From Massilia sp. Root351 (GTDB lineage Bacteria; Pseudomonadota; Gammaproteobacteria; Burkholderiales; Burkholderiaceae_D), in assembly GCF_001425045.1 (NCBI RefSeq), contig NZ_LMDJ01000001.1, positions 497,859 to 561,858 of the forward strand: a stretch of 64,000 bases of DNA, in the 5' to 3' direction. The notes under the pieces were generated by a model that did not search any database, was not told the DNA's origin, and was given only the letters and a program-made list of their open reading frames with translations. The position numbers and the translations under genes are program-made. Of this stretch, positions 30,970 to 39,994 are shown one piece after another. Positions within the stretch are counted from its first letter, which is position 1. Each line of letters starts with the position of its first letter.

Positions 30970-31566
30970 TCACTCTCTATCCAGCTTGTAGCGCAGGTGC
31001 GCCTTGATTTCCGGCCATTCGCCGCGCACGATGCTGTACATGACGGTGTCGCGCACGGTGCCGTCGCGGCGCAGCGCGTGGTGACGCAGCACGCCGTCCT
31101 TTTTCGCGCCCAGGCGCTCGATGGCGGCCTGCGAGGCGTGGTTGAAGTTATCGGTGCGGAAGCCGACCACGGCGCAGCCCAGCGTTTCGAAGGCGTGTGT
31201 CAGCAGCATCAGCTTGCAGCTGGTGTTGACGTAGCTGCGCTGGCGGCTGCGGGCGTACCAGGTGTAGCCGATTTCGGCGCGGTCCAGCGCCGGCACGATG
31301 TCGTGGTAGCTGGTGGTGCCCACCACTTCCCCGGTCACGCTGTCGACGACGGCGAAGGCGAAGCGGCCCGGGCGCATTTCCAGCGCCGTGGCGATGTAGC
31401 CGTCCACCTGGTCCGGCGCCGGCACGGAGGTGATGCGCAGCTTCCACAGCTCGCCGTCGTGGGCGGCCGCCAGCAGGCCGGCGGCGTGCTGCGGGCCGAG
31501 CGGCTCCAGGCGCACGCCGTTCAGTTCCAGCGTGACGGAGGCGAAATTGGCCAGGGCGCTGTTCAT
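30970..31566 (-). CDS. GNAT acetyltransferase of the RimJ/RimL type
   Basis: 198 residues. The pattern follows RimL-like enzymes: VRLEPLGPQHAAGLLAA at the N-terminus, VGTTSYHDIVPALDRAEIGYTWY in the middle, the acetyl-CoA loop SRQRSYVNTSCKLMLLTHAFE, and the late block GLRRVGFRTD-like CAVVGFRTDNFNHASQAAIERLGAKKDG. It transfers acetyl groups to an unknown amine. It sits between moxR-like and VWA genes, sharing one base with the former, so it is translated in the same operon; whether it acts with them is not known. Confidence 0.9.
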   Translation of the reverse strand: MNSALANFASVTLELNGVRLEPLGPQHAAGLLAAAHDGELWKLRITSVPAPDQVDGYIATALEMRPGRFAFAVVDSVTGEVVGTTSYHDIVPALDRAEIGYTWYARSRQRSYVNTSCKLMLLTHAFETLGCAVVGFRTDNFNHASQAAIERLGAKKDGVLRHHALRRDGTVRDTVMYSIVRGEWPEIKAHLRYKLDRE

Positions 31567-32432
31567 CAGCGGTTGGTCCGGTTCATGAACACCAGGCGCT
31601 CGAACAGGTGCACGTCCTGCTCGTTCTTCAGCAGCGCGCCGTGCAGCGGCGGCACCACGGCCTTGGCGTCCTTGCTGCGCAGCGCTTCGGGCGGGATGTC
31701 CTCGGCCAGCAGCAGCTTGAGCCAGTCCAGGAACTCGGAAGTGGACGGCTTTTTCTTCAGGCCGGGCACGTCGCGCACTTCATAGAAGGTCTGCAGCGCG
31801 GTGGCCAGCAATTCCTGCTTCAAGGTGGGGTAGTGCACCTTGACGATTTGCTCCATCGTGTCCTTGTCCGGGAACTTGATGTAGTGGAAGAAGCAGCGGC
31901 GCAGGAAGGCGTCCGGCAGTTCCTTTTCGTTGTTGGAAGTGATGATGACCAGCGGGCGGTGCTTGGCCTGGACCATTTCGCGCGTCTCGTAGACGTAGAA
32001 TTCCATGCGGTCCAGCTCGCGCAGCAGGTCGTTCGGGAACTCGATGTCGGCCTTGTCGATCTCGTCGATCAGCAGCACCACCGGTTCCGGCGCGGTGAAC
32101 GCCTGCCACAGCACGCCCTTGACGATGTAGTTGTGGATGTCGCGCACGCGCTCGTCGCCCAGCTGCGAATCGCGCAGGCGCGACACGGCGTCGTATTCGT
32201 ACAGGCCCTGCTGGGCCTTGGTGGTGGACTTGATGTGCCACTGCATCAGCGGCATGTCCAGCGCGGCGGCCACTTCCTCGGCCAGCATGGTCTTGCCGGT
32301 GCCCGGTTCGCCCTTGATGAGCAGCGGGCGCTGCAGCGTCAGGGCCGCGTTCACGGCCAGTTTCAGGTCGTTGGTGGCGACGTAGTTGTCGGAACCCTGG
32401 AAGCGTTGGCCTTGGCCCTTGTTTGCTTGCAT
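31566..32432 (-). CDS. MoxR-family AAA+ ATPase
   Basis: 288 residues. Walker A GEPGTGKTMLAEEVA at about residue 40, Walker B VVLLIDEIDKADIEFPN, sensor 1 region VIITSNNEKELPDAFLRRCF with the arginine finger, all typical of MoxR. It is the first gene of a three-gene operon with the GNAT and VWA genes. MoxR ATPases work with VWA partners in maturing or remodelling protein complexes; no substrate enzyme (such as a dehydrogenase) is encoded beside it here. Confidence 0.93.
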   Translation of the reverse strand: MQANKGQGQRFQGSDNYVATNDLKLAVNAALTLQRPLLIKGEPGTGKTMLAEEVAAALDMPLMQWHIKSTTKAQQGLYEYDAVSRLRDSQLGDERVRDIHNYIVKGVLWQAFTAPEPVVLLIDEIDKADIEFPNDLLRELDRMEFYVYETREMVQAKHRPLVIITSNNEKELPDAFLRRCFFHYIKFPDKDTMEQIVKVHYPTLKQELLATALQTFYEVRDVPGLKKKPSTSEFLDWLKLLLAEDIPPEALRSKDAKAVVPPLHGALLKNEQDVHLFERLVFMNRTNR

Positions 32433-32555
32433 AGAATGGCGTCTCTTAGTGGAAAATGAATCCCCTGAGTATATGCCAGAACGCTATACCACACTGCGGG
32501 CGGATGATGTGGACTCGCAACTTGTTATTGGGTTAGAATCGTTGGCTGGTAGTGT

Positions 32556-32569
32556 AAAAGTCAACTTTT
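32556..32569. promoter_or_regulatory. palindrome upstream of the cytochrome c genes
   Basis: AAAAGT-CA-ACTTTT, a 6-bp perfect palindrome in the 195-bp region between the divergent moxR-like and cytochrome genes, 59 bp before the first cytochrome start. It could be an operator; no regulator can be named. Confidence 0.35.
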
Positions 32570-32627
32570 GCGACTACTGTTTCACGCAGTATCAATCACA
32601 TTACTGACGCTAACCTAGCCATCCACC

Positions 32628-32966
32628 ATGAAAAAAATCTACGCAGTTCTCGTGCTTGCAGGCATCGCCAACGTTGCCGCAGCAGCGGACATCGTTGGAA
32701 ACGCCAAGGCGGCTCCAGCCAAGATCGAAATGTGTATCGGTTGCCACGGCATCCCCGGCTACAAAGCCACCTTCCCGGAAGTGTTTCAGGTGCCCATGAT
32801 TGGTGGCCAATCGGCTAAATACATCGAGAACGCGTTGCAAGGCTACAAGAAGGGCGAGCGCAAGCACCCTTCGATGAAGGGCATCGCCGTCAGCCTGTCG
32901 GACCAGGATATCGCCGACATCGCTGCCTTCTATTCGCAGCAGACCGCTAAAACCGCGCAGAAATGA
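32628..32966 (+). CDS. exported monohaem cytochrome c (class I-like)
   Basis: 112 residues. Signal peptide MKKIYAVLVLAGIANVAAAAD; haem-binding CIGCH at about residues 36-40; the distal Met is in HPSMKGIA or PMIGG. The C-terminal helix LSDQDIADIAAFYSQQ is the usual cytochrome c end. It is expected to be a soluble periplasmic electron carrier of the c4/c553 kind. The second cytochrome starts 11 bp downstream, so the two are co-expressed; together they resemble a two-haem cytochrome c4 split over two genes. Confidence 0.93.
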   Translation: MKKIYAVLVLAGIANVAAAADIVGNAKAAPAKIEMCIGCHGIPGYKATFPEVFQVPMIGGQSAKYIENALQGYKKGERKHPSMKGIAVSLSDQDIADIAAFYSQQTAKTAQK

Positions 32967-32977
32967 GGCCTTACGAC

Positions 32978-33319
32978 ATGAAAAAACTGATCATCGCCCT
33001 GTTCTGCGCTTCCGCTTCCTTCGCCGCCACCGCCGGCGGCAACATCAACGCCGGCAAGGCACTGGCAGAGAAGTACAGCTGCGCCGCCTGCCACGGCAAG
33101 GACTACAATTCGCCGATCGACCCGTCGTATCCGAAGCTGGCCGGCCAGCACAAGGATTACCTGCAGCACGCGCTGACCGCCTACAAGCGCGGCGACGCGC
33201 CGAACGGCCGCAGCAACGCCATCATGACCGGCCAGGTCAAGCCGCTGAGCAACCAGGACATCAAAGACCTGGCGGCGTACCTGCACAGCCTGCCAGGCAA
33301 TATGGTGACGCACCGCTGA
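32978..33319 (+). CDS. exported monohaem cytochrome c
   Basis: 113 residues from ATG 32978. Signal peptide MKKLIIALFCASASFAATAGG; haem motif CAACH at about residues 34-38; YPKLAGQHKDYLQHAL and the Met in NAIMTGQVKPLSNQDIKDLAAYL are the conserved cytochrome c4/c553 features. It probably accepts electrons in the periplasm alongside its neighbour. A strong terminator follows. Confidence 0.94.
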   Translation: MKKLIIALFCASASFAATAGGNINAGKALAEKYSCAACHGKDYNSPIDPSYPKLAGQHKDYLQHALTAYKRGDAPNGRSNAIMTGQVKPLSNQDIKDLAAYLHSLPGNMVTHR

Positions 33320-33344
33320 TTCCGCGCTGCAGCATCAATCGGCC

Positions 33345-33371
33345 AAAGCCACGCAGCGCGTGGCTTTTTTT
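33345..33371 (+). terminator. intrinsic terminator of the cytochrome operon
   Basis: AAAGCCACGC, loop AGC, GCGTGGCTTT followed by more T (33345-33371). The A-rich 5' side means it can also work for the convergent lipoprotein gene. Confidence 0.88.
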
Positions 33372-33729
33372 ATTCCGCCTGCACCGTGAGCCGCTTGATG
33401 GCGGCGTTCTTGCCGTAGGTGGCGGAGGCCAGCAGCGGGGCGGGGCAGCGCACGCGGTACAGATAGCTGCGCTCCTCGCCGTCGGTGCTGCGGCGCAGCA
33501 GTTCCAGTTGCAGCGGGGCCGGGCAGGGGCGCAGCAGCGCCGCTTCCGCCGTGCCCGCGCCAGCGCCCCTGCGCGCCAGCGCGGCGGCCACTTCCCTGGT
33601 CACTTCCGGCTCGGCATCCTCGATGGGCGCAGCGGCGGCCGCGGCCGCTGTGCGCTGCGCCTGGGCGGCCGGCATGGCGCAGCCGGCGGCCAGCGCGCAG
33701 GTCAATGTCAGGGATAGCACTCGTCGCAT
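33370..33729 (-). CDS. small predicted lipoprotein
   Basis: 119 residues. A hydrophobic leader ends in the lipobox LAAGC at about residue 17. An Ala-rich spacer is followed by a folded part containing two cysteines (LRPCPAPLQLELL and RVRCPAPLLASATYG) that could form a disulfide. It ends AIKRLTVQAE. I recognise no family. It is convergent with the cytochromes. Confidence 0.65.
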   Translation of the reverse strand: MRRVLSLTLTCALAAGCAMPAAQAQRTAAAAAAAPIEDAEPEVTREVAAALARRGAGAGTAEAALLRPCPAPLQLELLRRSTDGEERSYLYRVRCPAPLLASATYGKNAAIKRLTVQAE

Positions 33730-33938
33730 GGGCTTCGCTCCTTGTAAAGTTGGCCCATCTTAGCCCGAGTTCGGGCGCCCTCCAAATTGTCTCAAATTGA
33801 ACAAAGCGCGGCGTTCTGTCTAAAAAGGCCTGCTTTTACAACGGCGCAAAACGCGTGGCTATACTCGGCTGGCAGCCATATGCACCAGCATATGCCCCCT
33901 TATTTGCACACCACCGAACTGATAGGAGTCGTTGCCGC

Positions 33939-36053
33939 ATGCGCCACTTTGCCCGTCCCATCCTCGCATCCCTGATCGTCCTCGCCTACGCCGGCGCCGC
34001 CCACGCGGACAGCCGCTCGGTGGACAACCTGACCTTGTTCTCCAACACCAAGGCCGGCTCGGCCGAGGACGCGCTGCGCCAGAACGCGGCCCGCTTCGGC
34101 CTGCCCGCTTCGCTCAAGAACCTGGAACTGGTGAAAGTGCAAGAGTCGCTGACCGGCAAGCACTACCACTACCAGCAAATGCTGCGCGGCCTGCCGGTGG
34201 ACCGGGCCGTCATCATCGTGTCGATCGGCAAGGGCGGCCAGTTGCAGAAGATCTTCAACGAAACCCGCCACATCTCGGACGAGGTGGACGCCAAGGCCGT
34301 CAACCAGCTGTACAACCAGTCGCACATCTCGGAAGAGCAGGCGCTGGACAAGGGCTGGAACAACATGAAGGTGCAGCACCCGCTGGTGGACGTGCCGCGC
34401 ACCGAGCTGGTGTGGGTGCCGAGCAAGGACGGCGTGCAGCTGGCGCGCAAGGTCAGCATCGAAGCGCAGATGCCGACCGGCGGTTTCGTGCAGTACCTGA
34501 ACGCGCACGACGGCAGCGTCATCGATTCCTACTCCACCTCCATCCCGCGCAAGGGCGAGCGCTCGCTGGCGGCGCGCGCCACAGTGGGCGGTCCGGTGCT
34601 GGACCGCCGCAGCGCCATGAAGGCGGCCAGCGACACCCAGGCGGCCCGCACTTCGCTGCGCGCTTCGGCGCCGGTCGCCGCGCTGGCGCCGTCCGGCATC
34701 AACGGTTCCGGCTACGCCTTCGATCCCGATCCGCGCACCGCGCTGGCCACCGAGGCGCTGACCGACACGTCGGCCGCGTCCGCCTTCGACGCCGGCTACT
34801 CGAACAAATCGCTGCGCGACCTGACCGTGGTGGGCAGCAACTACACGCTGACCGGCCCCTACGTGAACATCAAGAACATCGAAGCGCCCAACACCGCGCC
34901 GTCGACCACCACCAACGGCGTGTGGACGGCCAAGCGCGGCAGCAACGCCTTTGACGACACCAACGTCTATTTCCATCTGGACCAGAACCAGCGCTACATC
35001 CAGTCGCTGGGCTTCACCGGCACCAAGTCCATCATCAACCGTCCGTTCGACGTCGACACGGACGGCCTGAACGGCGACGACAACTCGCACTACAGCTATA
35101 GCGGCAGCACCGACTACCTGGCCTTCGGCCACGGCTGCGTGAACGACAGCGAGGACGCGGACGTGATCCTGCACGAGTACGGCCACGGCATCCACCGCAA
35201 CATCAACTCCGGCTGGAGCGGCGGCGACACCGGCGCCATGGGCGAAGGCTTCGGCGACTACTGGGCCGCGTCCTACTCGTACAGCACTCCCAACGGCAAG
35301 ACCTTCCACCCGGAATGGGCCTTCAGCTGGGACGGCCACGGCGCCTGCTGGGCCGGCCGCATGCTGAACCGCACCGATGCCAAGTACAACAGCAGCAAGA
35401 CTTACGGCGCGCACCAGTCGGTGACCGAAGGCGGCGTCTCGTTCTCGTCCGACGAACTGTGGTCGGCGCCGCTGTACCAGTCCATGGTGGCGCTGATCGC
35501 GGCCGGCAAGCCGCGCGGCAATATCGACCAGATCATCCTGGAAGCGCACTTCGGCCTGGGCAGCAACATCAAGATGCCGGCCATGGCCACGGCCATCGTC
35601 AACGCGGCCAAGACGCTGTACCCGGCCGACCTGACTTATGCCAACACCTTCCAGGCCAAGTTCGAGGCGCAGAACATCCTGTCGTCCACGCCGAGCGGCC
35701 CGAGCGTGGCCGAAACCGAGAGCAACAACACCACCGCCACCGCGCAAGTGATCGCCACGGCCGGCACCACGGTGAACGGCACCATCAGCGCCAACTCGGA
35801 TGTGGATTACTACAAGGTGACCTTGCCAGCAGGCAAGACGCTGACGCTGACCCTGACCCCGAACGCCGCCTCGGATTACGATCTGGAACTGTACAACAGC
35901 GCCGGCACCAAGCTGACCTCCAGCACCAAGGGCACCGGCCAGGTGGACACCGTGACCAGCACGGCGTCCGGCGTGCTGTACGCCAAGGTGATCCGCTACA
36001 GCGGCGGCACCGGTTCGACCAACGGCAAGTACACGCTGTCGGCCGGCTGGTAA
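33939..36053 (+). CDS. secreted M36/M4-like metallopeptidase with PPC domain
   Basis: 704 residues from ATG 33939, behind GGAG. Signal peptide (MRHFARPILASLIVLAYAGAAHAD) and an FTP/PepSY-type propeptide (to about 230) precede the catalytic part. The zinc motif is HEYGHGIHRNI starting at residue 412, with the third ligand in AMGEGFGDYWA about 25 residues on, the gluzincin arrangement of fungalysin-like (M36) and M4 enzymes. Residues about 615-700 form a bacterial pre-peptidase C-terminal (PPC) domain (ETESNNTTATAQ ... SDYDLELYNSAG). The PPC domain is usually removed after secretion. The gene is monocistronic. Confidence 0.9.
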   Translation: MRHFARPILASLIVLAYAGAAHADSRSVDNLTLFSNTKAGSAEDALRQNAARFGLPASLKNLELVKVQESLTGKHYHYQQMLRGLPVDRAVIIVSIGKGGQLQKIFNETRHISDEVDAKAVNQLYNQSHISEEQALDKGWNNMKVQHPLVDVPRTELVWVPSKDGVQLARKVSIEAQMPTGGFVQYLNAHDGSVIDSYSTSIPRKGERSLAARATVGGPVLDRRSAMKAASDTQAARTSLRASAPVAALAPSGINGSGYAFDPDPRTALATEALTDTSAASAFDAGYSNKSLRDLTVVGSNYTLTGPYVNIKNIEAPNTAPSTTTNGVWTAKRGSNAFDDTNVYFHLDQNQRYIQSLGFTGTKSIINRPFDVDTDGLNGDDNSHYSYSGSTDYLAFGHGCVNDSEDADVILHEYGHGIHRNINSGWSGGDTGAMGEGFGDYWAASYSYSTPNGKTFHPEWAFSWDGHGACWAGRMLNRTDAKYNSSKTYGAHQSVTEGGVSFSSDELWSAPLYQSMVALIAAGKPRGNIDQIILEAHFGLGSNIKMPAMATAIVNAAKTLYPADLTYANTFQAKFEAQNILSSTPSGPSVAETESNNTTATAQVIATAGTTVNGTISANSDVDYYKVTLPAGKTLTLTLTPNAASDYDLELYNSAGTKLTSSTKGTGQVDTVTSTASGVLYAKVIRYSGGTGSTNGKYTLSAGW

Positions 36054-36068
36054 TGTTGGGGTAGCAAA

Positions 36069-36096
36069 GAAACAACCCGCCGCGGCGGGTTGTTTC
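36069..36096. terminator. bidirectional intrinsic terminator
   Basis: A 28-bp perfect palindrome with arms GAAACAACCCGCCG and CGGCGGGTTGTTTC lies between the convergent peptidase and DUF1841 genes. The T-rich 3' side works in both directions, although the T-run is short. Confidence 0.75.
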
Positions 36097-36099
36097 GCG

Positions 36100-36531
36100 T
36101 CAGCGCGCCGCGCGGCGCTGCACCGCTTCGATGTAGGCCAGCCCGTCCAGCGGCTGGCCGCTGCGCTGGGCGTTCCAGATCATCTCGCCCAGGCATTCCA
36201 TGATCTGGTGCTGGGCCTCGTGCGCCGAGTCCAGTTTCAGGGTCAGCGCCGTGGCGGCCGCGCGGATGCCGGGTGGCTGGTCGATCGAGATCTGCTCGTC
36301 GATCGACAAGTGCATGGACAGGTGCAGGAAGGGATTGGTCTGGCCGGTATCGACGGAGTAGTCGCGCGCCAGGGCCGCTTCCACGTCGCTCAGGATGTCT
36401 TCGTATTCGGGATGGTGGCGGATCCAGTCGCCCGCCATGGTTTCCAGCGGCGTCAGGATGTCGTTGGCGCGCTGCTTCTGGAACACGGCGCAGAAGAAGC
36501 GCCGCACGTCGTCGGAGGAGGGATTAAACAT
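36100..36531 (-). CDS. DUF1841 family protein
   Basis: 143 residues. MFNPSSDDVRRFFCAVFQKQR and NPFLHLSMHLSIDEQISIDQPPGIR match the DUF1841 family, found widely in beta- and gammaproteobacteria and of unknown function. Composition is soluble and mostly helical, with a His-rich centre (HHPEY, HLSMHL). It lies downstream of rppH, separated by a terminator, so it probably has its own promoter. Confidence 0.9.
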   Translation of the reverse strand: MFNPSSDDVRRFFCAVFQKQRANDILTPLETMAGDWIRHHPEYEDILSDVEAALARDYSVDTGQTNPFLHLSMHLSIDEQISIDQPPGIRAAATALTLKLDSAHEAQHQIMECLGEMIWNAQRSGQPLDGLAYIEAVQRRAAR

Positions 36532-36555
36532 GGGCGGTATTGTACCCCGGCATAA

Positions 36556-36583
36556 AAAAACGGACGCGCGAGCGTCCGTTTTT
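36556..36583. terminator. bidirectional intrinsic terminator
   Basis: AAAAACGGACGC, GCGA tetraloop (GNRA), GCGTCCGTTTTT. On the minus strand it ends rppH; DUF1841 starts on its other side. Confidence 0.85.
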
Positions 36584-36585
36584 GC

Positions 36586-37329
36586 CTAGTCCTGGCCCGG
36601 CAGTACGATGCGGGGCGTGTCGGCCGCGCAATCGCAGGGATCGCCGCCCACCAGCTCCGGCGCGCCCACCGCGGCCGCTGCGTTGGCGGCGTTGGCCGCC
36701 ACGGCAGCGCTGGCGATGCTTGCCTTGCTGGCATTGCTGCCAACATTGCCAGTGTTGCCATTATTTCCGCTATTGCCGCCGCCATTCCTGGGAGCATGCG
36801 GCTGGCGCAGGTAGCGCGACGTGTGGTGGCGGTTACCGTTGCCGTTGCCATGCGCCGGCCACGTCAGGAAACGCGACAATTCCTGCAGCGCGCGCTGGTA
36901 GACGTCGCGCTTGAACTCGATCACCACATCCAGCGGCACCCAGTACTCATGCCAGCGCCACGCGTCGAACTCGGGATGGTCGGTCAGGCGCAGGTTCACG
37001 TCGTTGTCGCGCGCACACATGCGCAGCAGGAACCAGATCTGCTTCTGGCCACGGTAATGGCCGCGAATTTCGCGCTTGATGAAGTGGTCGGGCACCTCGT
37101 AGCGCAGCCAGTCGCGGGTGCGGCCGACAATCTTGACGTGTTCCGCCCGTAAGCCTATTTCTTCCTCCAGCTCCCTGTACATTGCCTGTTCAGGCGTTTC
37201 GCCGTACTTGATCCCGCCTTGCGGGAACTGCCATGAGTGCTCGCGCACCCGCTTGCCCCACCACACCTCGTTATGGGCGTTCAGCAGGATGATGCCGACG
37301 TTGGGCCGAAACCCTTCACGGTCGAGCAT
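36586..37329 (-). CDS. rppH: RNA pyrophosphohydrolase with a low-complexity C-terminal tail
   Basis: 247 residues from ATG 37329 ([15 protein letters not shown], the standard RppH start). RppH removes pyrophosphate from 5'-triphosphate mRNA and so starts its decay. The Nudix box [23 protein letters not shown] is complete, and SWQFPQGG and [11 protein letters not shown] match RppH. E. coli RppH is about 176 residues; here an extra ~80 residues follow residue 165: a Gly/Asn stretch, Ala-rich segment and a terminal [12 protein letters not shown]. It is divergent from proS. Confidence 0.93.
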   Translation of the reverse strand: MLDREGFRPNVGIILLNAHNEVWWGKRVREHSWQFPQGGIKYGETPEQAMYRELEEEIGLRAEHVKIVGRTRDWLRYEVPDHFIKREIRGHYRGQKQIWFLLRMCARDNDVNLRLTDHPEFDAWRWHEYWVPLDVVIEFKRDVYQRALQELSRFLTWPAHGNGNGNRHHTSRYLRQPHAPRNGGGNSGNNGNTGNVGSNASKASIASAAVAANAANAAAAVGAPELVGGDPCDCAADTPRIVLPGQD

Positions 37330-37532
37330 GTTGCACCTCAAACTTTCTGCTTGCAGTACGTCCTTCTTATATTTTTGCCCACAAACCTGCGCGCCAGCCC
37401 GGTTTTCGGGGTACGAAAACCGTCGGCGGGCCATCTAATGAACGCATTTGTATAAAGTATGGACGCATCAGCCAGCTAATCCTTTAAAATTAGGTTGATT
37501 ATAACTCTCTCTTTTTAAAAAGAATTCACCGT

Positions 37533-39272
37533 ATGCGTGCCTCCCGATTTTTTATTTCAACTCTCAAAGAAGCGCCTGCCGACGCCGAGATCGTCAGCCA
37601 CAAATTGATGATGCGCGCAGGCATGATCAAGCGCCTGGGCTCCGGTATCTACACCTATATGCCGATGGGCCTGAAGGTGATCCGCAAGGTCGAAGCCATC
37701 GTGCGCGAAGAGATGAACAATGCCGCCGCCATTGAGCTGCTGATGCCGCTGGTGCAGCCGGCCGAGCTGTGGCAGGAGACGGGCCGCTGGGACAAGATGG
37801 GCGCCGAACTGATGCGCGTGAAGGACCGTCACGGCCGCGAGTTCGCCATCCAGCCGACTTCCGAGGAAGTGATCACCGATGTTGTTCGCTCGGAAATTAA
37901 ATCCTACAAGCAGCTTCCGTTGAATTTTTACCACATCCAGACCAAGTTCCGCGACGAGCGCCGTCCGCGTTTCGGCCTGATGCGCGGCCGCGAGTTCACC
38001 ATGAAGGATGCCTATTCCTTCGACCGCGACCTGGCCGGCATGCAGCAGTCGTACCAGGTCATGTTCGACGCCTACACCCGCATCTTCACCCGCTTCGGCC
38101 TGAAGTTCCGCGCGGTGGCGGCCGACAACGGCGCCATCGGCGGCACCGGTTCGCATGAATTCCACGTGATCGCCTCCACCGGCGAGGACGCGCTGGTGTA
38201 CTGCCCGACCTCGGACTACGCGGCCAATATGGAAGCGGCCGAGGCGCTGGCGGCCGGCACCCGCCCGGCGCCCGGCGCCGAGCTGGTGAAAACCGCCACG
38301 CCGAAGGCAGCCAAGTGCGAAGACGTGGCCAAGCTGCTGGGCACCGAGCTGAGCAAAACGCTGAAGACGCTGGCGCTGACGGTCGAGCAGGAAGGCAAGG
38401 ACGGCAAGGCCGGCAGCAAGCAATACTTCATGCTGCTGCTGCGCGGCGACCATGAGCTGAACGAAATCAAGGTGGCCAAGGTGCCGGGCCTGGCCGGCCA
38501 CCGCTTCTCCACCGAAGCGGAAATCCTGGAAGTGTACGGCTGCGTGCCGGGCTACCTGGGCCCGATCGGCACCAAGGCGCCGGTCACCGTGGTGGCCGAC
38601 CGCAGCGTGGCCAACATGGCCGACTTCATCACCGGCGCCAACGAGGAAGACTTCCACTACACCGGCGCCAACTGGGGCCGCGACGTGGCCGAGCCCGCCA
38701 TCGTGGCCGACTTGCGCAACGTGGTCGAGGGCGATCCTTCGCCGGACGGCAAGGGCGTGCTGGCGGTCGAGCGCGGCATCGAAGTGGGCCACGTGTTCCA
38801 GCTGGGCACGGCGTACTCGGAATCGATGAAAGCCACCTTCCTGGACGAGAACGGCAAGGCCGCGCCGCTGCAGATGGGCTGCTACGGCATCGGCGTGACC
38901 CGCATCCTGGGCGCCGCCATCGAGCAGAACTTCGACGACAAGGGCATCATCTGGCCGACCTCGCTGGCCCCGTTCGAGCTGGTGCTGTGCCCGATGGGCT
39001 ATGACCGCAGCGAACTGGTCAAGGAAGAGACCGACAAGCTGTACGCCGCCGCCCAGGCAGCCGGCATCGACGTCATCGTGGACGACCGCGGTCTGCGCCC
39101 GGGCGCCATGTTCGCCGACTGGGAACTGATCGGCGTGCCGCACCGCGTGGTGATCGGCGAGCGCGGCCTGAAGGAAGGCAACCTGGAATACCAGGGCCGC
39201 CGCGACGCCGAAGCGACCGCCGTGCCGCTGGCCGAGGTGGTGGAATTCATCAAAGGCAAAGTGCAGCAGTGA
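37533..39272 (+). CDS. proS: prolyl-tRNA synthetase (bacterial type, with editing domain)
   Basis: 579 residues. Class II motifs are visible: motif 1 around [23 protein letters not shown], motif 2 [25 protein letters not shown], and motif 3 in [18 protein letters not shown]. The INS editing domain lies between motifs 2 and 3 (about residues 220-400, with [14 protein letters not shown] and [12 protein letters not shown]). The anticodon-binding domain closes the protein. No strong Shine-Dalgarno is seen before ATG 37533. It overlaps the transglycosylase gene by 4 bases. Confidence 0.98.
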   Translation: MRASRFFISTLKEAPADAEIVSHKLMMRAGMIKRLGSGIYTYMPMGLKVIRKVEAIVREEMNNAAAIELLMPLVQPAELWQETGRWDKMGAELMRVKDRHGREFAIQPTSEEVITDVVRSEIKSYKQLPLNFYHIQTKFRDERRPRFGLMRGREFTMKDAYSFDRDLAGMQQSYQVMFDAYTRIFTRFGLKFRAVAADNGAIGGTGSHEFHVIASTGEDALVYCPTSDYAANMEAAEALAAGTRPAPGAELVKTATPKAAKCEDVAKLLGTELSKTLKTLALTVEQEGKDGKAGSKQYFMLLLRGDHELNEIKVAKVPGLAGHRFSTEAEILEVYGCVPGYLGPIGTKAPVTVVADRSVANMADFITGANEEDFHYTGANWGRDVAEPAIVADLRNVVEGDPSPDGKGVLAVERGIEVGHVFQLGTAYSESMKATFLDENGKAAPLQMGCYGIGVTRILGAAIEQNFDDKGIIWPTSLAPFELVLCPMGYDRSELVKEETDKLYAAAQAAGIDVIVDDRGLRPGAMFADWELIGVPHRVVIGERGLKEGNLEYQGRRDAEATAVPLAEVVEFIKGKVQQ

Positions 39273-39937
39273 GCACCATCAGCCAACAGCGCAAGGGCGC
39301 GGAACGGCGCCGGTTCTGGGCCCGCCCGCTGCGCTGGTGGCACGTGCTGGCGTTCTCGACCGGCGTGCTGAGCGCGCCGTTCGGCTTTGCCGGCAACCAG
39401 CAGGAAGAAGCGCTGGCCGACTCGGTGCGGCTGGCGCTGTCGAACGCCATCCTGGACGCCCGTCCGCCCAAGCCCTCTTTTTCCAACGCGGCCGACCGCC
39501 AGCGCTATGAACTGTGGCTGGCGCAGATGTCGGCGCGCCTGAAGCGCAAGCTGCCCGACGAACAGCTGCGCACCGAGTTCCTGGAAACGGCGTGGTACGA
39601 GGCGCGCCGCGCCGGGCTGGAGCCGGGGCTGGTGCTGGGGCTGATCCAGGTGGAGTCGGCCTACCGCAAATACGCGGTGTCGGTGGTGGGCGCGCGCGGC
39701 TACATGCAGGTGATGCCGTTCTGGACCAATGTGATCGGCGACCGCGACCGCCGCAAGCTGTTCAACATGCAGACCAATCTGCGCTACGGCTGCGCCATCC
39801 TGCGCATGTACATCGACATGGAGCGCGGCAACCTGTTCCTGGCGCTGGGCCGCTACAACGGTTCGCGCGGCCGGCCCGACTATCCGAACGCCGTGCTGGC
39901 GGCCTGGAACAACTGGAAAGTCACTCCGCCTATCTGA
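39269..39937 (+). CDS. lytic transglycosylase-domain protein
   Basis: 222 residues from GTG 39269, overlapping the proS stop (GTGA). An N-terminal basic stretch and hydrophobic segment ([19 protein letters not shown]) act as signal or anchor. The SLT domain starts at about 105: the catalytic glutamate is in [14 protein letters not shown], followed by [12 protein letters not shown] and [13 protein letters not shown] and LGRYNGS. It cleaves peptidoglycan glycan strands in the periplasm. The association with proS is common in Burkholderiales to my knowledge. Confidence 0.93.
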   Translation: MSTISQQRKGAERRRFWARPLRWWHVLAFSTGVLSAPFGFAGNQQEEALADSVRLALSNAILDARPPKPSFSNAADRQRYELWLAQMSARLKRKLPDEQLRTEFLETAWYEARRAGLEPGLVLGLIQVESAYRKYAVSVVGARGYMQVMPFWTNVIGDRDRRKLFNMQTNLRYGCAILRMYIDMERGNLFLALGRYNGSRGRPDYPNAVLAAWNNWKVTPPI

Positions 39938-39994
39938 TTCTCCACAGCACCGTTTTCAGATAAGATGGCTGCCTTTGCAACTTGAAGGTGGGCC

